A stretch of DNA of 29,100 bases from Firmicutes bacterium UBA3553 (GTDB taxonomy: Bacteria > Bacillota > Clostridia > Tissierellales > Sedimentibacteraceae). A model generated the notes under the pieces. It saw only the letters and a list, made by a program, of their open reading frames with translations. It ran no database searches and had not been told where the DNA came from. Within the stretch, counting starts at the first letter, position 1. Each line of letters begins with the position of its first letter. Of the stretch, positions 16,053 through 24,144 are shown in pieces. The stretch covers positions 1 to 29,100 of the forward strand of contig DFOA01000004.1 of NCBI GenBank assembly GCA_002381185.1. Reading direction: 5' to 3'. Both the position numbers and the translations under genes were made by a program.

Positions 16053-16437
16053 AGAGCTATGGTAACAAATTCATAATAATTATGGTAGAATATATGTGAA
16101 TAGGTAGTGACATGGTACACGTGTTAGAAAAAATTTAGGATTAAGTAATGCAACTTTTGATGAACTAATGGGGATATTAGAGGATATTTATTTAAGAACT
16201 TCTGAAGCATTTTAAAATAAATAGTTTTGTGTAGGCACTTCAAAATGGTGCTTTTTTTCATGTTCTGAAGGAAGTAAGAAGATCTCGCTGCTCCTGATCT
16301 GATGTAGCTTTATTATTGTGCGATTGCGGAAGGACAAGAAAATAGGAATACCTTACTAAATAAAATAGGGAATGATTGTGATGCGGGGGGTAATAGAATT
16401 ACGATATAATAAAGAAAAACGGAGGTGAGAGAAGGAT
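16053..16437. other. Intergenic stretch with an unrecognised coding scrap
   Basis: An open plus-strand piece at 16111-16215 reads RVRKNLGLSNATFDELMGIL followed by EDIYLRTSEAF and a stop. It is coding-like, has no start and I cannot name the family. A small terminator follows at 16234. From 16260 to 16400 I see nothing definite; a TATAAT at 16405-16410 may serve the next genes but no well-spaced -35 is visible. Confidence 0.4.
16234..16258 (+). terminator. Weak rho-independent terminator
   Basis: A short GCAC / GTGC stem (16235-16238, 16248-16251) is followed directly by seven T residues. It would end the decayed gene whose tail is at 16111-16215 or transcripts from the homoserine dehydrogenase. 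Confidence 0.45.
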
Positions 16438-16527
16438 ATGAAAGCAAAGAAAAAGATACTGGTATTGGGAAACAAGGAAAGAACATCTCACATACAACAG
16501 ATGCAAAAAACAGGAGAAAAACAATGA
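16438..16527 (+). CDS. Possible 29-residue leader peptide, coupled to DsbA-family gene
   Basis: A frame beginning MKAKKKILVLGNKERTSHIQ has a good ribosome binding site (GGAGGTGAGAGAAGG) and ends with TGA overlapping the ATG of the next gene (ATGA at 16524-16527). Such overlap normally signals translational coupling. The peptide is very basic and matches nothing I know. It could be a leader or the degraded start of a longer gene. Confidence 0.35.
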   Translation: MKAKKKILVLGNKERTSHIQQMQKTGEKQ

Positions 16528-17129
16528 CACTACAAGTATTCACTGATTATGCATGCCCATTCTGCTATATTGCTTACAAGATGTACAAAAAGGTAGAGAA
16601 AGAACTTAGCTGTGTAATCACTCCTGTTTACATGGAGATTCATGATGACATGCCTCCACAGGGAGCGGATGCATCCTGCTTGTTTTCGGACCAGAGACGA
16701 ATGCGGATGAATGAACATTTAAAACAACTGGGAGCACCTTATGGAATTGAACCGCGGATTGGCGGGCGCTTGTCCAGTTCCAGAAAAGCAATCACACTAC
16801 GGGCATATCTGCAGGCACATTATCAGGAAAAGCTCGAAAGCTATGATAATGAAATATATTCACTATATCAGGTGGAGGAAAAAGATATCGGTGATGAAGG
16901 CTTGCTGGAAGCGGTGAGAAAGAAACTGGAGATTCCGGAAACTCTTTCTTTGATGCTTTTTGATGCAGAAGCCAATAAAAAAAGAGCGGATGACAGACGG
17001 TATGCAGGAATAAATGCGATTCATATGACACCTTCTTTCAAGATAGGCCGAACCTGTTATAAAGGTGTTTTGGAGGAAGAAAAGTTGATGATGCTCTGCA
17101 AAAAAGAACTGGAAGATGGAAAGAAATGA
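16524..17129 (+). CDS. DsbA-family thioredoxin-fold protein (FrnE-like)
   Basis: A 201-residue protein opening MTLQVFTDYACPFCYIAYKM, with the redox pair C11-PF-C14 immediately after the first strand. This, and the helical insertion containing RIGGRLSSSRKAITLRAYLQ, fit the FrnE/2-hydroxychromene-isomerase branch of the DsbA family. The cis-proline region is HMTPSFKIG near residue 173. No signal peptide is seen, so it is probably cytoplasmic. The ATG at 16524 follows AGGAGA by 6 nt; the longer frame from GTG 16425 would run through the leader peptide in another frame. It lies 127 bp before the glycyl radical activase and may protect or reduce its cysteines, which is inference. Confidence 0.8.
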   Translation: MTLQVFTDYACPFCYIAYKMYKKVEKELSCVITPVYMEIHDDMPPQGADASCLFSDQRRMRMNEHLKQLGAPYGIEPRIGGRLSSSRKAITLRAYLQAHYQEKLESYDNEIYSLYQVEEKDIGDEGLLEAVRKKLEIPETLSLMLFDAEANKKRADDRRYAGINAIHMTPSFKIGRTCYKGVLEEEKLMMLCKKELEDGKK

Positions 17130-17256
17130 AAGGCCCAAGAAAAATAGTAAATGTTTACTAGTTAAAATAAGAAATGTGGTGGATTTCAAGTCCCGGGCTT
17201 ACTGATAAAATAAGCTCATAAAAGAAACGCACAGAAAAAGAAAGGAGGAAAATGTA

Positions 17257-18192
17257 TTGAGCACAACAGGAACTGTTTTTGATATTCAGAGGTATTCGAT
17301 TCATGATGGACCAGGCATTCGGACACTGGTATTTATGAAAGGATGTCCATTGCGATGCAAATGGTGTTCCAATCCGGAGGGGCTTACTGTAAAACCGAAT
17401 GTTATGTTCACCCCGAGATTATGTTATGGATGTGGCAGATGTGCGCAGGTATGTGAAAGCAAAGCCATAGTAATAAACAATGGAGCAATCGAATGGCATC
17501 GTGAGAAATGTACCAACTGTCTGAAGTGCGCAGAGGTCTGCAAGATTTCACATGCAAAAAAAGTCTGCGGTACCGTATATACAGTGCCGGAGTTGATGGA
17601 AGAAGTCAGAAAAGATGTAACTTACTATAAAAGAAAATCTGGTGGCGGCCTTACCGTGGGTGGCGGAGAGCCGATGGTGCAGGCTGACTTTGTGAGAGAA
17701 CTGATGCAAGCAGCCCATGCGGAAGGTATCAATACAGCGTTGGAATCATCTTCTTATGCTACCGCAGAGAACGCCAGAAAGATTTACGAAGTGACGGATC
17801 ACATTTTTACAGATATCAAACATATGAATCCGGAGATTCATAAAGAATTGACAGGGGTATCCAATGAGCCGATTCTTCAAAACATCAAAATGGCTTCCGA
17901 ACTTTTAGTCACAGCTCGACAGAATTTGGTTATTCGGATTCCGATTATTCCGAACAAAAATGATGACGAGGAAAATATCCGGAAAACAGCAGAATTTGTA
18001 AAATCACTGAAAGTTGTGGATCGCATTGAAATATTACCATACCATAATCTGGGAGAGGAAAAGTATAACAGGGTACCGGGAGTACAGACATATGAACTGC
18101 ATGGAGTACAGATGCTGGAAAAAAGTGATCTTGCAGATCAGTATCACTGGGTGGAAGAAAGCGGTATGAAATGTAACATTGGTGGGCTTTAA
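17257..18192 (+). CDS. Glycyl radical enzyme activase (radical SAM)
   Basis: A 311-residue radical SAM enzyme that installs the glycyl radical on its partner using S-adenosylmethionine. The SAM cluster motif is GCPLRCKWCSNPE (C30, C34, C37). Two ferredoxin-like clusters follow, RLCYGCGRCAQVCESKAI and EKCTNCLKCAEVCKISHAKK, as in activases of the dehydratase/decarboxylase type rather than the short PflA form. GGGEP at ~150 binds SAM and RIPIIPNKNDDEENI is a further conserved strand. The start is a TTG at 17257: AAAGGAGG lies 8 nt upstream and the nearby ATG is out of frame. It lies 43 bp before the enzyme gene it must serve. Confidence 0.93.
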   Translation: MSTTGTVFDIQRYSIHDGPGIRTLVFMKGCPLRCKWCSNPEGLTVKPNVMFTPRLCYGCGRCAQVCESKAIVINNGAIEWHREKCTNCLKCAEVCKISHAKKVCGTVYTVPELMEEVRKDVTYYKRKSGGGLTVGGGEPMVQADFVRELMQAAHAEGINTALESSSYATAENARKIYEVTDHIFTDIKHMNPEIHKELTGVSNEPILQNIKMASELLVTARQNLVIRIPIIPNKNDDEENIRKTAEFVKSLKVVDRIEILPYHNLGEEKYNRVPGVQTYELHGVQMLEKSDLADQYHWVEESGMKCNIGGL

Positions 18193-18235
18193 TGAGAAAT
18201 TAGTAAATATAATATTATCTTTAGGAGGAACAAAA

Positions 18236-20728
18236 ATGAACAAATTAGCAGAAAACATTGATATTCAGTTGAAAATCAAGGCAGATCCTACTTACTACGG
18301 GAAGACAATGGAAAATGGTTGTACTGAGCGTGTACGTTTCCTGAACGCAGACCTTCGTGGCAGAAAAGCAGGCGTGGATTTGCACAGAGCACGCTGCTAC
18401 ACAAAGATCTACAGAGATCATGCGGAGCTGGACAAATACATGAAGAGAGCTCTTGCAATCAAAGAGACCATGACTACAATGAAACTTACATACACAGAGG
18501 GTGAGCTGATTGTAGGCTTGGCTACTGAGAAACCGTATGCACATGCATTCCAACCAGAAATTGATACTACATGGGTAGCAGAGGAAGGTGGATTGCAGGC
18601 ACTTAGAACTCGTGAAGATAACAGATTCTTTGCTACTGATGAGGAAGTCGGAGAATTTGAAAACGAGATTTATCCATTCTGGAAAGACAAAACCGCATGG
18701 GCAAAATGGCGTGGAGAATTGCCAAAGGATGTATATGACAAAATTGTAGGCACCGGATTTTCCGCACCTGGTTTTCCGGTAAACTGCTATGGTTCACACA
18801 TGACCATGAACTGGGAAGAAATCTTTGCAAACGGTACGAATTATTATAAAGAAATCGCATTAAAGAAACTGGAAGAATACGACTTCAATGATCCAAAACA
18901 GTTAGAGAAAAACATGTTCTATCGTGCGGTCGTTGTAATGCTGGAGGCTATTGAAGAATATGCACACAGATGGGCTTCGTACTTAAGAGAACTGGCAGAG
19001 CAGAAACCGGAGAGAAAAGAGGAGCTGTTAAATCTGGCAGATATCTGCGACAATGTTCCGATGAACCGGGCACGTACCTTCCATGAAGTATTACAGAGTT
19101 ACTGGTTCTGCTTTAATGTACTGCAAAATGATGGTACCGGATTGCTACTTGGATTTGGACGTATGGATCAGATACTGCAGCCGTATTATGAGAGAGAAGT
19201 TGCAGCCGGAACACTGACAAAAGATCTGGCAATGGAACTGATAGAGTGTTTCTATATAAAAACAAATAATACTTTGTTTTTTACGGATGCGGCAACCTCT
19301 AAATTTTTCCAGGGTACTGCTGTAATGCAGAATGTAATCACCGGCGGCGTAGACCGTTATGGCAATGACAATTCCAATGAGATGTCTTATCTGTTGGTGG
19401 ATGCATTTATCGACGCACACTGCCTGCAGCCTGCTATGTGCTGCCGTGTAAACAGCAATTCTTCTGACAAGTGGCTGAACAAAATTTTGGATCTGGTAGA
19501 AGCGGGTATGGGTTATCCTTCCATATTTAACGATGATACTGCAATTGCAGCTATGAAGCGTTATGGTTGGGACGAAGCAGATGCAAATGAATGGATTGCA
19601 ACCGGGTGTGAAGAAATTGGGAAAACCGGTCACTACACATGGGGCCCGGGTCAGTACATTAACCTTGCTATGGCAATCGATATGGCATTCACAGGTGGTA
19701 AAAAACGTGAAGGCGTAAACATGGGACGTTGCGGAGAGCAGTTAAGTAAAGATACAGGTGATTGTACCGGGTTTGAAACCTATGAAGAGTTTGAAAAAGC
19801 TGTGCTGACACACGTAAAAGAGCAAATCGATCTGATCTACATTGCGGACCAGCATCTGATGAATGTATATCAGGAATATCCGTTAATGGTTCAGTCTGTT
19901 CTTGCAGATTCCGGTCTTGAGAGAGGTCTTGCATACTTCAGCGGCGGTGGATACTCCAGCTCTTACCCGGGATATGTAGGCGTAGGTATTCCGGATATGA
20001 TTGATTCTCTGGCAGCGGTGAAGAAACTGGTATACGATGACAAAGTGATTACAATGGCTGAACTGAGAGATGCATTGGCAGCAAACTTCGTAGGATATGA
20101 AGACATCTATCAGATGTGCAAGAATGCACCGAAATACGGTAACGATGATTTGAGTGTAGACTTGGTTGGTAAACATGCAATGGAATGGATTGCAGATGAA
20201 ATTATTGCTCATCCGGGTGTGTTTGCAAAATATGATCCGGATCAGGAGACAGCAGCAACCAGACATCAGAGAGGTCTTGCACTGGTACCGCAGTCTGGCT
20301 GTGTACCTCACGGAAGCGTGGTCGGAGCACTTCCGAGTGGACGTAAATCCATGGAATCTCTGGGTGATTCCTGTTCACCATACCCTGGAGCAGACGTAAA
20401 TGGACCGACAGCATCTTTGAAATCCGTTGCACGTCAGTCTCATGAGAAATTCCACGGTACGATTACTAACATGTATATTACAAGAGATGTTCTGGAAACA
20501 CCGGAAGGCAGACAGCGTACAATTGATATGGTACATGCTGCATTTGAAGAAGGTGTAGGACAGCTTCAGTTCAACATCATGGATAAGGAAGTTCTGGAAG
20601 ATGCACAGGAGCATCCGGATGATTATCCGACTCTGATCGTTCGTGTAACCGGATATAGTGCATACTTTGTAGAACTGGATAGAAATCTGCAAAATCAGAT
20701 TATGAAGAGAACTGTACATCAGGTATAA
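18236..20728 (+). CDS. Glycyl radical enzyme, dehydratase/lyase-like, substrate unknown
   Basis: An 830-residue glycyl radical enzyme. The radical loop near the C-terminus is VRVTGYSAYFVELDRNLQNQ with G806. The active-site loop reads WIATGCEEIGKTGHYTWGPG with C458 and, two residues on, E460, keeping the C-x-E arrangement of eliminases and decarboxylases and excluding pyruvate formate-lyase (Cys-Cys). The second residue is Glu (GCEE) where choline lyase, hydroxyproline dehydratase and isethionate lyase have GCVE. Another active-site block is GGGYSSSYPGYVGVGIPD. The ATG at 18236 follows AGGAGG; the frame extends upstream to 18179 without a site. No microcompartment genes are present. I cannot assign the substrate. 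Confidence 0.93.
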   Translation: MNKLAENIDIQLKIKADPTYYGKTMENGCTERVRFLNADLRGRKAGVDLHRARCYTKIYRDHAELDKYMKRALAIKETMTTMKLTYTEGELIVGLATEKPYAHAFQPEIDTTWVAEEGGLQALRTREDNRFFATDEEVGEFENEIYPFWKDKTAWAKWRGELPKDVYDKIVGTGFSAPGFPVNCYGSHMTMNWEEIFANGTNYYKEIALKKLEEYDFNDPKQLEKNMFYRAVVVMLEAIEEYAHRWASYLRELAEQKPERKEELLNLADICDNVPMNRARTFHEVLQSYWFCFNVLQNDGTGLLLGFGRMDQILQPYYEREVAAGTLTKDLAMELIECFYIKTNNTLFFTDAATSKFFQGTAVMQNVITGGVDRYGNDNSNEMSYLLVDAFIDAHCLQPAMCCRVNSNSSDKWLNKILDLVEAGMGYPSIFNDDTAIAAMKRYGWDEADANEWIATGCEEIGKTGHYTWGPGQYINLAMAIDMAFTGGKKREGVNMGRCGEQLSKDTGDCTGFETYEEFEKAVLTHVKEQIDLIYIADQHLMNVYQEYPLMVQSVLADSGLERGLAYFSGGGYSSSYPGYVGVGIPDMIDSLAAVKKLVYDDKVITMAELRDALAANFVGYEDIYQMCKNAPKYGNDDLSVDLVGKHAMEWIADEIIAHPGVFAKYDPDQETAATRHQRGLALVPQSGCVPHGSVVGALPSGRKSMESLGDSCSPYPGADVNGPTASLKSVARQSHEKFHGTITNMYITRDVLETPEGRQRTIDMVHAAFEEGVGQLQFNIMDKEVLEDAQEHPDDYPTLIVRVTGYSAYFVELDRNLQNQIMKRTVHQV

Positions 20729-20743
20729 AAGCTATCGACTCAA

Positions 20744-20759
20744 ATTTCCTATAGGAAAT
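20744..20759. promoter_or_regulatory. Perfect 16-bp palindrome
   Basis: ATTTCCTATAGGAAAT lies 15 bp after the glycyl radical enzyme stop and 40 bp before the DUF1097 start. It is a perfect palindrome with no loop and no T-run, so it is more likely a regulator-binding site or RNA processing signal than a terminator. Confidence 0.4.
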
Positions 20760-20799
20760 GTTCTGAAAAGAAAATTTATGAAAGTGAGGATATTGATAT

Positions 20800-21342
20800 A
20801 TGACAGCAAAAGGAATGGTAAACTGGTCTATCTGGATCGGCATCTGGACCGGAATCTATGTTTTGTTATATCTGTTAAGTCCGTTAGGACAGTATGGGAT
20901 CATCTGGTGTACCTTTATCGCATTACCGATTTTCTTTAACGGTGGTGCAGCCAGAAAAGATTATATTCCACAGATGCTCAGCAGTATCGTAGGTGTATTG
21001 TGGGGTGTCGCAATGCTCACATTTACCGGGGGGCTTTCCATCCTGGGACTTGGAGTGGCAGGTTCCAATGCAATCTCCTGTGGGTTACTTACGATCGCCT
21101 GTTGTTTCATGATGATCATCAAAGATAAAGGTCTGATCAACAAAGTACCGGCAATGTTTGGTGGTATATCAGCATGTTTTTCTCAGGGAGGACACAATAT
21201 CATACCAGTGTGTATCACTCTTTGTCTGGGCGTAAGCCTTGGCCTTCTCTGCAATGAAGGAACGCATTTCATTGCTGAGGATGGAAGCTGGACATGGCCA
21301 TTTAAGAAAACAAAACAGACACAGATAAAACGAGAAGTATAA
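20800..21342 (+). CDS. DUF1097 membrane protein
   Basis: A 180-residue integral membrane protein with about five hydrophobic helices, starting MTAKGMVNWSIWIGIWTGIY. The conserved features GIIWCTFIALPIFFNGGA and YIPQMLSSIVGVLWG match DUF1097, the family of E. coli YcdZ, whose function is unknown. It has a basic cytoplasmic tail. The ATG follows GTGAGG. It is placed directly after the glycyl radical enzyme, so it may move the substrate or product across the membrane, although the protein is small for a transporter. A hairpin follows its stop at 21349. Confidence 0.82.
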   Translation: MTAKGMVNWSIWIGIWTGIYVLLYLLSPLGQYGIIWCTFIALPIFFNGGAARKDYIPQMLSSIVGVLWGVAMLTFTGGLSILGLGVAGSNAISCGLLTIACCFMMIIKDKGLINKVPAMFGGISACFSQGGHNIIPVCITLCLGVSLGLLCNEGTHFIAEDGSWTWPFKKTKQTQIKREV

Positions 21343-21348
21343 ACCAAC

Positions 21349-21375
21349 AAGCATCGGCCATTTTGGCTGGTGCTT
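21349..21375 (+). terminator. Hairpin after DUF1097 gene
   Basis: AAGCATCGGCC / GGCTGGTGCTT around the loop ATTTT forms an 11-bp stem with G-U pairs, starting 7 bp after the stop. The downstream tail (ATTGGGCGTTAAT) is short of T, so it may be an attenuator or RNA-stability hairpin rather than a full terminator. Confidence 0.5.
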
Positions 21376-21437
21376 ATTGGGCGTTAATTATAAAATTTCA
21401 GTAACATATTTTATTTTGTTTTCAAGGTGAAAAAAAA

Positions 21438-22595
21438 GTGATATACTTTTTCTATAAAGTATCAGACACCTATAATAAAGAAGAAAAGAGAACAAAGCAT
21501 ATGTTGTTTGATGAAAAAGTACAAAGCGGATTTGCATATGAAATGATGGAAACAATGGTTTCAGCCACTGAGATTTTCAACACCGTGCTGTTGAATAATT
21601 TAAAAAAGTATTTTTGCATCTATAATGCATATATAACAGTCTTCGATTTTGAGGGAAAGTTTTTGTCTCTCACAGATTTGAACCGATTGTATATTGGCAC
21701 GGAGCACCCATATTTCTCCATTGCAGAGAAGGACATATGTGCAAGAAAAATCAATGAAGAATGCCGCAAGGATAATATGTGGCATGACAACATAAGGCCA
21801 TATATTTACAGAACGTCAGATCTTTTGCTGCAGGATGATGGAGAAACGACGGAATATGTTCATTTTTTAAATGAAACGATGCATGTAAAATATCAGGTGA
21901 TCATGCCGTTCGATATTTATGGATGCATTCATCTATGTATTTATCGCGAGGAAGGTGAACAGGATTTTTCAGATCGGGAGCTGGAGTATTTCGAACAGAT
22001 TTACAAATATATAGCAAAAACCTTTAAATTGTTTAAAGTATTGGAAAAGCCGAAGATTATATCCAATATCAAAGATGAGGTAATTTTGATAAAAGAGGAT
22101 GCATACATCATTACAGATATCGATCATAAGGTGTTGACCAGCAATCAGAAAGCTCGTGAATATATATCTGCCATGACAGGAAGTGCGGTTACAGATGAAA
22201 AGCTCAAGGGGCAGGAGTCTCTCATTTTGTTTATCTTGCAGGGGGCCTCAGGTCAACTGGTCAAGACAGTTGAGATTAATGGATATATATTTCAGGTATA
22301 TCCGTTTCCGATGAATTATGTACATGGAATGGTGGAGATGTATCACTGGATTAATATACATAGGGCAGAGGATCAGGAGGCGATCCGGTCGGTGGTGAAT
22401 CCGCTGACTCTCACCAAAAGAGAGAAAGAAGTGGCAGAGCTTTTATGCGAGGGGTTATCTTATCAGGCGATTGCGGATGAAATATTCATCAGCTTTCATA
22501 CAGTGAAAAATCATGTTCAGAATATTTTTTCAAAATACAATGTAAATAATCGTTATCAGTTTTATCAGATTTATAAGACACATAATCAAATATAA
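21438..22595 (+). CDS. LuxR-type transcriptional regulator
   Basis: A 385-residue regulator. The C-terminal ~60 residues are a LuxR-type helix-turn-helix: LTKREKEVAELLCEGLSYQA, IADEIFISFHTVKNHVQNIF and KYNVNNRYQFYQ. The N-terminal ~300 residues are a sensor region, probably GAF/PAS-like (YHVKYQVIMPFDIYGCIHLC-type core, then FSDRELEYFEQIYKYI), with no receiver or ATPase motif. The GTG at 21438 has AAGGTG 8 nt upstream; an ATG at 21501 is a weaker alternative. An interrupted inverted repeat TGATATACTTT / AAAGTATCA just after the GTG could be an operator if the later start is right. It most likely controls the glycyl radical cluster in response to its substrate. Confidence 0.85.
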   Translation: MIYFFYKVSDTYNKEEKRTKHMLFDEKVQSGFAYEMMETMVSATEIFNTVLLNNLKKYFCIYNAYITVFDFEGKFLSLTDLNRLYIGTEHPYFSIAEKDICARKINEECRKDNMWHDNIRPYIYRTSDLLLQDDGETTEYVHFLNETMHVKYQVIMPFDIYGCIHLCIYREEGEQDFSDRELEYFEQIYKYIAKTFKLFKVLEKPKIISNIKDEVILIKEDAYIITDIDHKVLTSNQKAREYISAMTGSAVTDEKLKGQESLILFILQGASGQLVKTVEINGYIFQVYPFPMNYVHGMVEMYHWINIHRAEDQEAIRSVVNPLTLTKREKEVAELLCEGLSYQAIADEIFISFHTVKNHVQNIFSKYNVNNRYQFYQIYKTHNQI

Positions 22596-22619
22596 AGGAT
22601 ATTTATGGATGGAGGTTAT

Positions 22620-23417
22620 ATGGCGAAATTATCAATTATTGAAACCGGTTTGTGGGATGTGCCGAGAAATGAGATAATTCAGGCAGAGACTCCGGATATC
22701 TACGCACAGAATCGCAGACATACAATTTGCGGACATTGTGTGTTGGTTCAGGACGAAAAAGAGGGGAACATCCTTTGGGATACAGGGATTACATCCGATT
22801 GGGAGATGACGTGGCCGGAGCAGTTTAAAAAGGATTACACCTTTTATAAATTAAGCAATCTGGAGGAAAAACTGGGAGAGTTGGGGTTGGTACCGGCAGA
22901 TATTGATTTGCTGATCTGCTCTCATCTTCATTATGATCATGCCGGAAATCTGAAAAAGTTTCGGCATACAAGGGCTGGAAAACGTGTTCTGATCAGCGAA
23001 GCCGAAGCGCAGGAGGCTTTTGTGAAGGTTTCTATGAGCCCGGATGGAGTATCCGGTGCATATTTCAGAAATGAAATGATTATGGATGGGATTGGCTATC
23101 AGACAATTTCTGAGGACACATGGGTGTCAGATGATGTGTTTTTGTTTATTCAAAGAGGACATACGCCGGGCGTAATTGGAATGCTTGTCCGGACAGAGGA
23201 GAATGGAAACTTCCTGTTTGTCACAGATGGCATTTATTCCAAATTGAATTTTGGGCCACCGGTCGTCCTTCCGGGACTTTGTGTAGATCCGAAATCCTAC
23301 ATGGAAAACATTGATCGTATCCGATTATTGAGCGAAGAATATGATGCAAAAATTGTGTTTGGACATGATGTGGAAGATTTCAAACAATGGAAATTGTCAC
23401 CAGATTGGTATAGATAA
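22620..23417 (+). CDS. Metallo-beta-lactamase-fold hydrolase, lactonase-like
   Basis: A 265-residue protein starting MAKLSIIETGLWDVPRNEI. The zinc-binding motif is SHLHYDHAG (H102, H104, D106, H107), with H181 in QRGHTPGV, D203 in VTDG and a C-terminal FGHDVEDF. This H-H-D-H...H...D...H set and the length match the AHL-lactonase (AttM/AiiA-like) branch. In a clostridial cluster the substrate need not be a homoserine lactone; a lactone or ester in the glycyl radical pathway is equally possible. GGAGG precedes the ATG at 22620 by 4 nt; an ATG at 22605, with AAGG upstream, is the alternative. It starts right after the LuxR gene. Confidence 0.85.
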   Translation: MAKLSIIETGLWDVPRNEIIQAETPDIYAQNRRHTICGHCVLVQDEKEGNILWDTGITSDWEMTWPEQFKKDYTFYKLSNLEEKLGELGLVPADIDLLICSHLHYDHAGNLKKFRHTRAGKRVLISEAEAQEAFVKVSMSPDGVSGAYFRNEMIMDGIGYQTISEDTWVSDDVFLFIQRGHTPGVIGMLVRTEENGNFLFVTDGIYSKLNFGPPVVLPGLCVDPKSYMENIDRIRLLSEEYDAKIVFGHDVEDFKQWKLSPDWYR

Positions 23418-23591
23418 ATATGGTAGCGCAAGATGCAGATAAGGACGGGAAGCCGGGTAAATGGTGAGGATTGGGACGTTATGGCAATGGCGGCCTATGG
23501 CATCGGAGCCAGTCACTTGAGTTAATGAGTTATTGTTGTGGGCAAAATAATAATTTCGAGACAACGGATTTGTAAGAGGCTAGGCTAAAAA

Positions 23592-23621
23592 CAAGGGGCA
23601 ATATTATTTTATTGCTCCTTG
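23592..23621 (-). terminator. Strong hairpin with T-run on the minus strand
   Basis: CAAGGGGCAATA / TATTGCTCCTTG (12-bp stem, one G-U) around a 6-nt loop. On the minus strand it is followed by TTTTT, so it reads as a rho-independent terminator facing left. No minus-strand gene lies to its right, which makes it an orphan. The rest of 23418-23591 holds no gene; a short open piece reading GEDWDVMAMAAYGIGASHLS may be a scrap. Confidence 0.55.
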
Positions 23622-23629
23622 GGAAATAT

Positions 23630-23680
23630 GAGAGGTTATCGATAATGCACAAAAAGATATCATGGGCAGCAGTGCTTATT
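23630..23680 (+). repeat. 51-bp direct repeat, copy 2: start of vanZ
   Basis: Counterpart of 8937-8987 (49 of 51 identical). It holds the vanZ ribosome binding site (AGAGG) and the codons for MHKKISWAAVLI. The two copies are 14,693 bp apart in the same orientation. Confidence 0.85.
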
Positions 23681-24085
23681 TGCATGTTCCTCATTTTCAA
23701 TTTATCATCACAAACAGCTAAGCAGTCAAATGAATTAAGTAAATTTGTGACAAGGGTTATTGTAAACACAGTTAATATGGTTTTCCCCAAGGCGGATTTT
23801 AATGCGGGAAGTTTGAATAATATTATAAGAAAAAATGCGCATTTTTTTGCATATTTCGCACTTGGAGTGCTTATAATCAATGCTTTCATGAAAAGCGGAA
23901 TGTCCGTCTGCAGAAGCATAGCCTTGACACTGCTTATCTGTATTATATATGCGGTATCAGACGAATTTCATCAGATGTTTGTTTCCGGCAGGGGAGCGCA
24001 AGTAACGGATGTGTTGATTGACAGCGTAGGAACGAGTGTGGGAATTGGAGGATATATGTTTATAAGGAGAGTTATAAAGAAATGA
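23645..24085 (+). CDS. VanZ-like membrane protein
   Basis: A 146-residue membrane protein with four predicted helices. The VanZ signature is visible: KNAHFFAYFALGVLI in the middle and SDEFHQMFVSGRGAQVTDVL followed by DSVGTSVG at the end. VanZ proteins are linked to teicoplanin resistance and cell-surface traits, mechanism unclear. The ATG at 23645 follows AGAGG by 9 nt; an in-frame TTG at 23612 would start inside the upstream hairpin. The C-terminal block closely resembles that of the fusion protein at 25916-27880, suggesting a shared role in one surface-polymer system. Confidence 0.88.
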   Translation: MHKKISWAAVLICMFLIFNLSSQTAKQSNELSKFVTRVIVNTVNMVFPKADFNAGSLNNIIRKNAHFFAYFALGVLIINAFMKSGMSVCRSIALTLLICIIYAVSDEFHQMFVSGRGAQVTDVLIDSVGTSVGIGGYMFIRRVIKK

Positions 24086-24144
24086 TTTCTTGCTTCTATA
24101 AATTAAGAGAGTTAAGTACAATAAGTAATTTGGGGGAACTATAA

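Noticed and set aside
19145..20719. Several long minus-strand frames within the glycyl radical enzyme gene
   Set aside because: His/Cys/Ile-rich shadows opposite a conserved enzyme; no start signals or family motifs.
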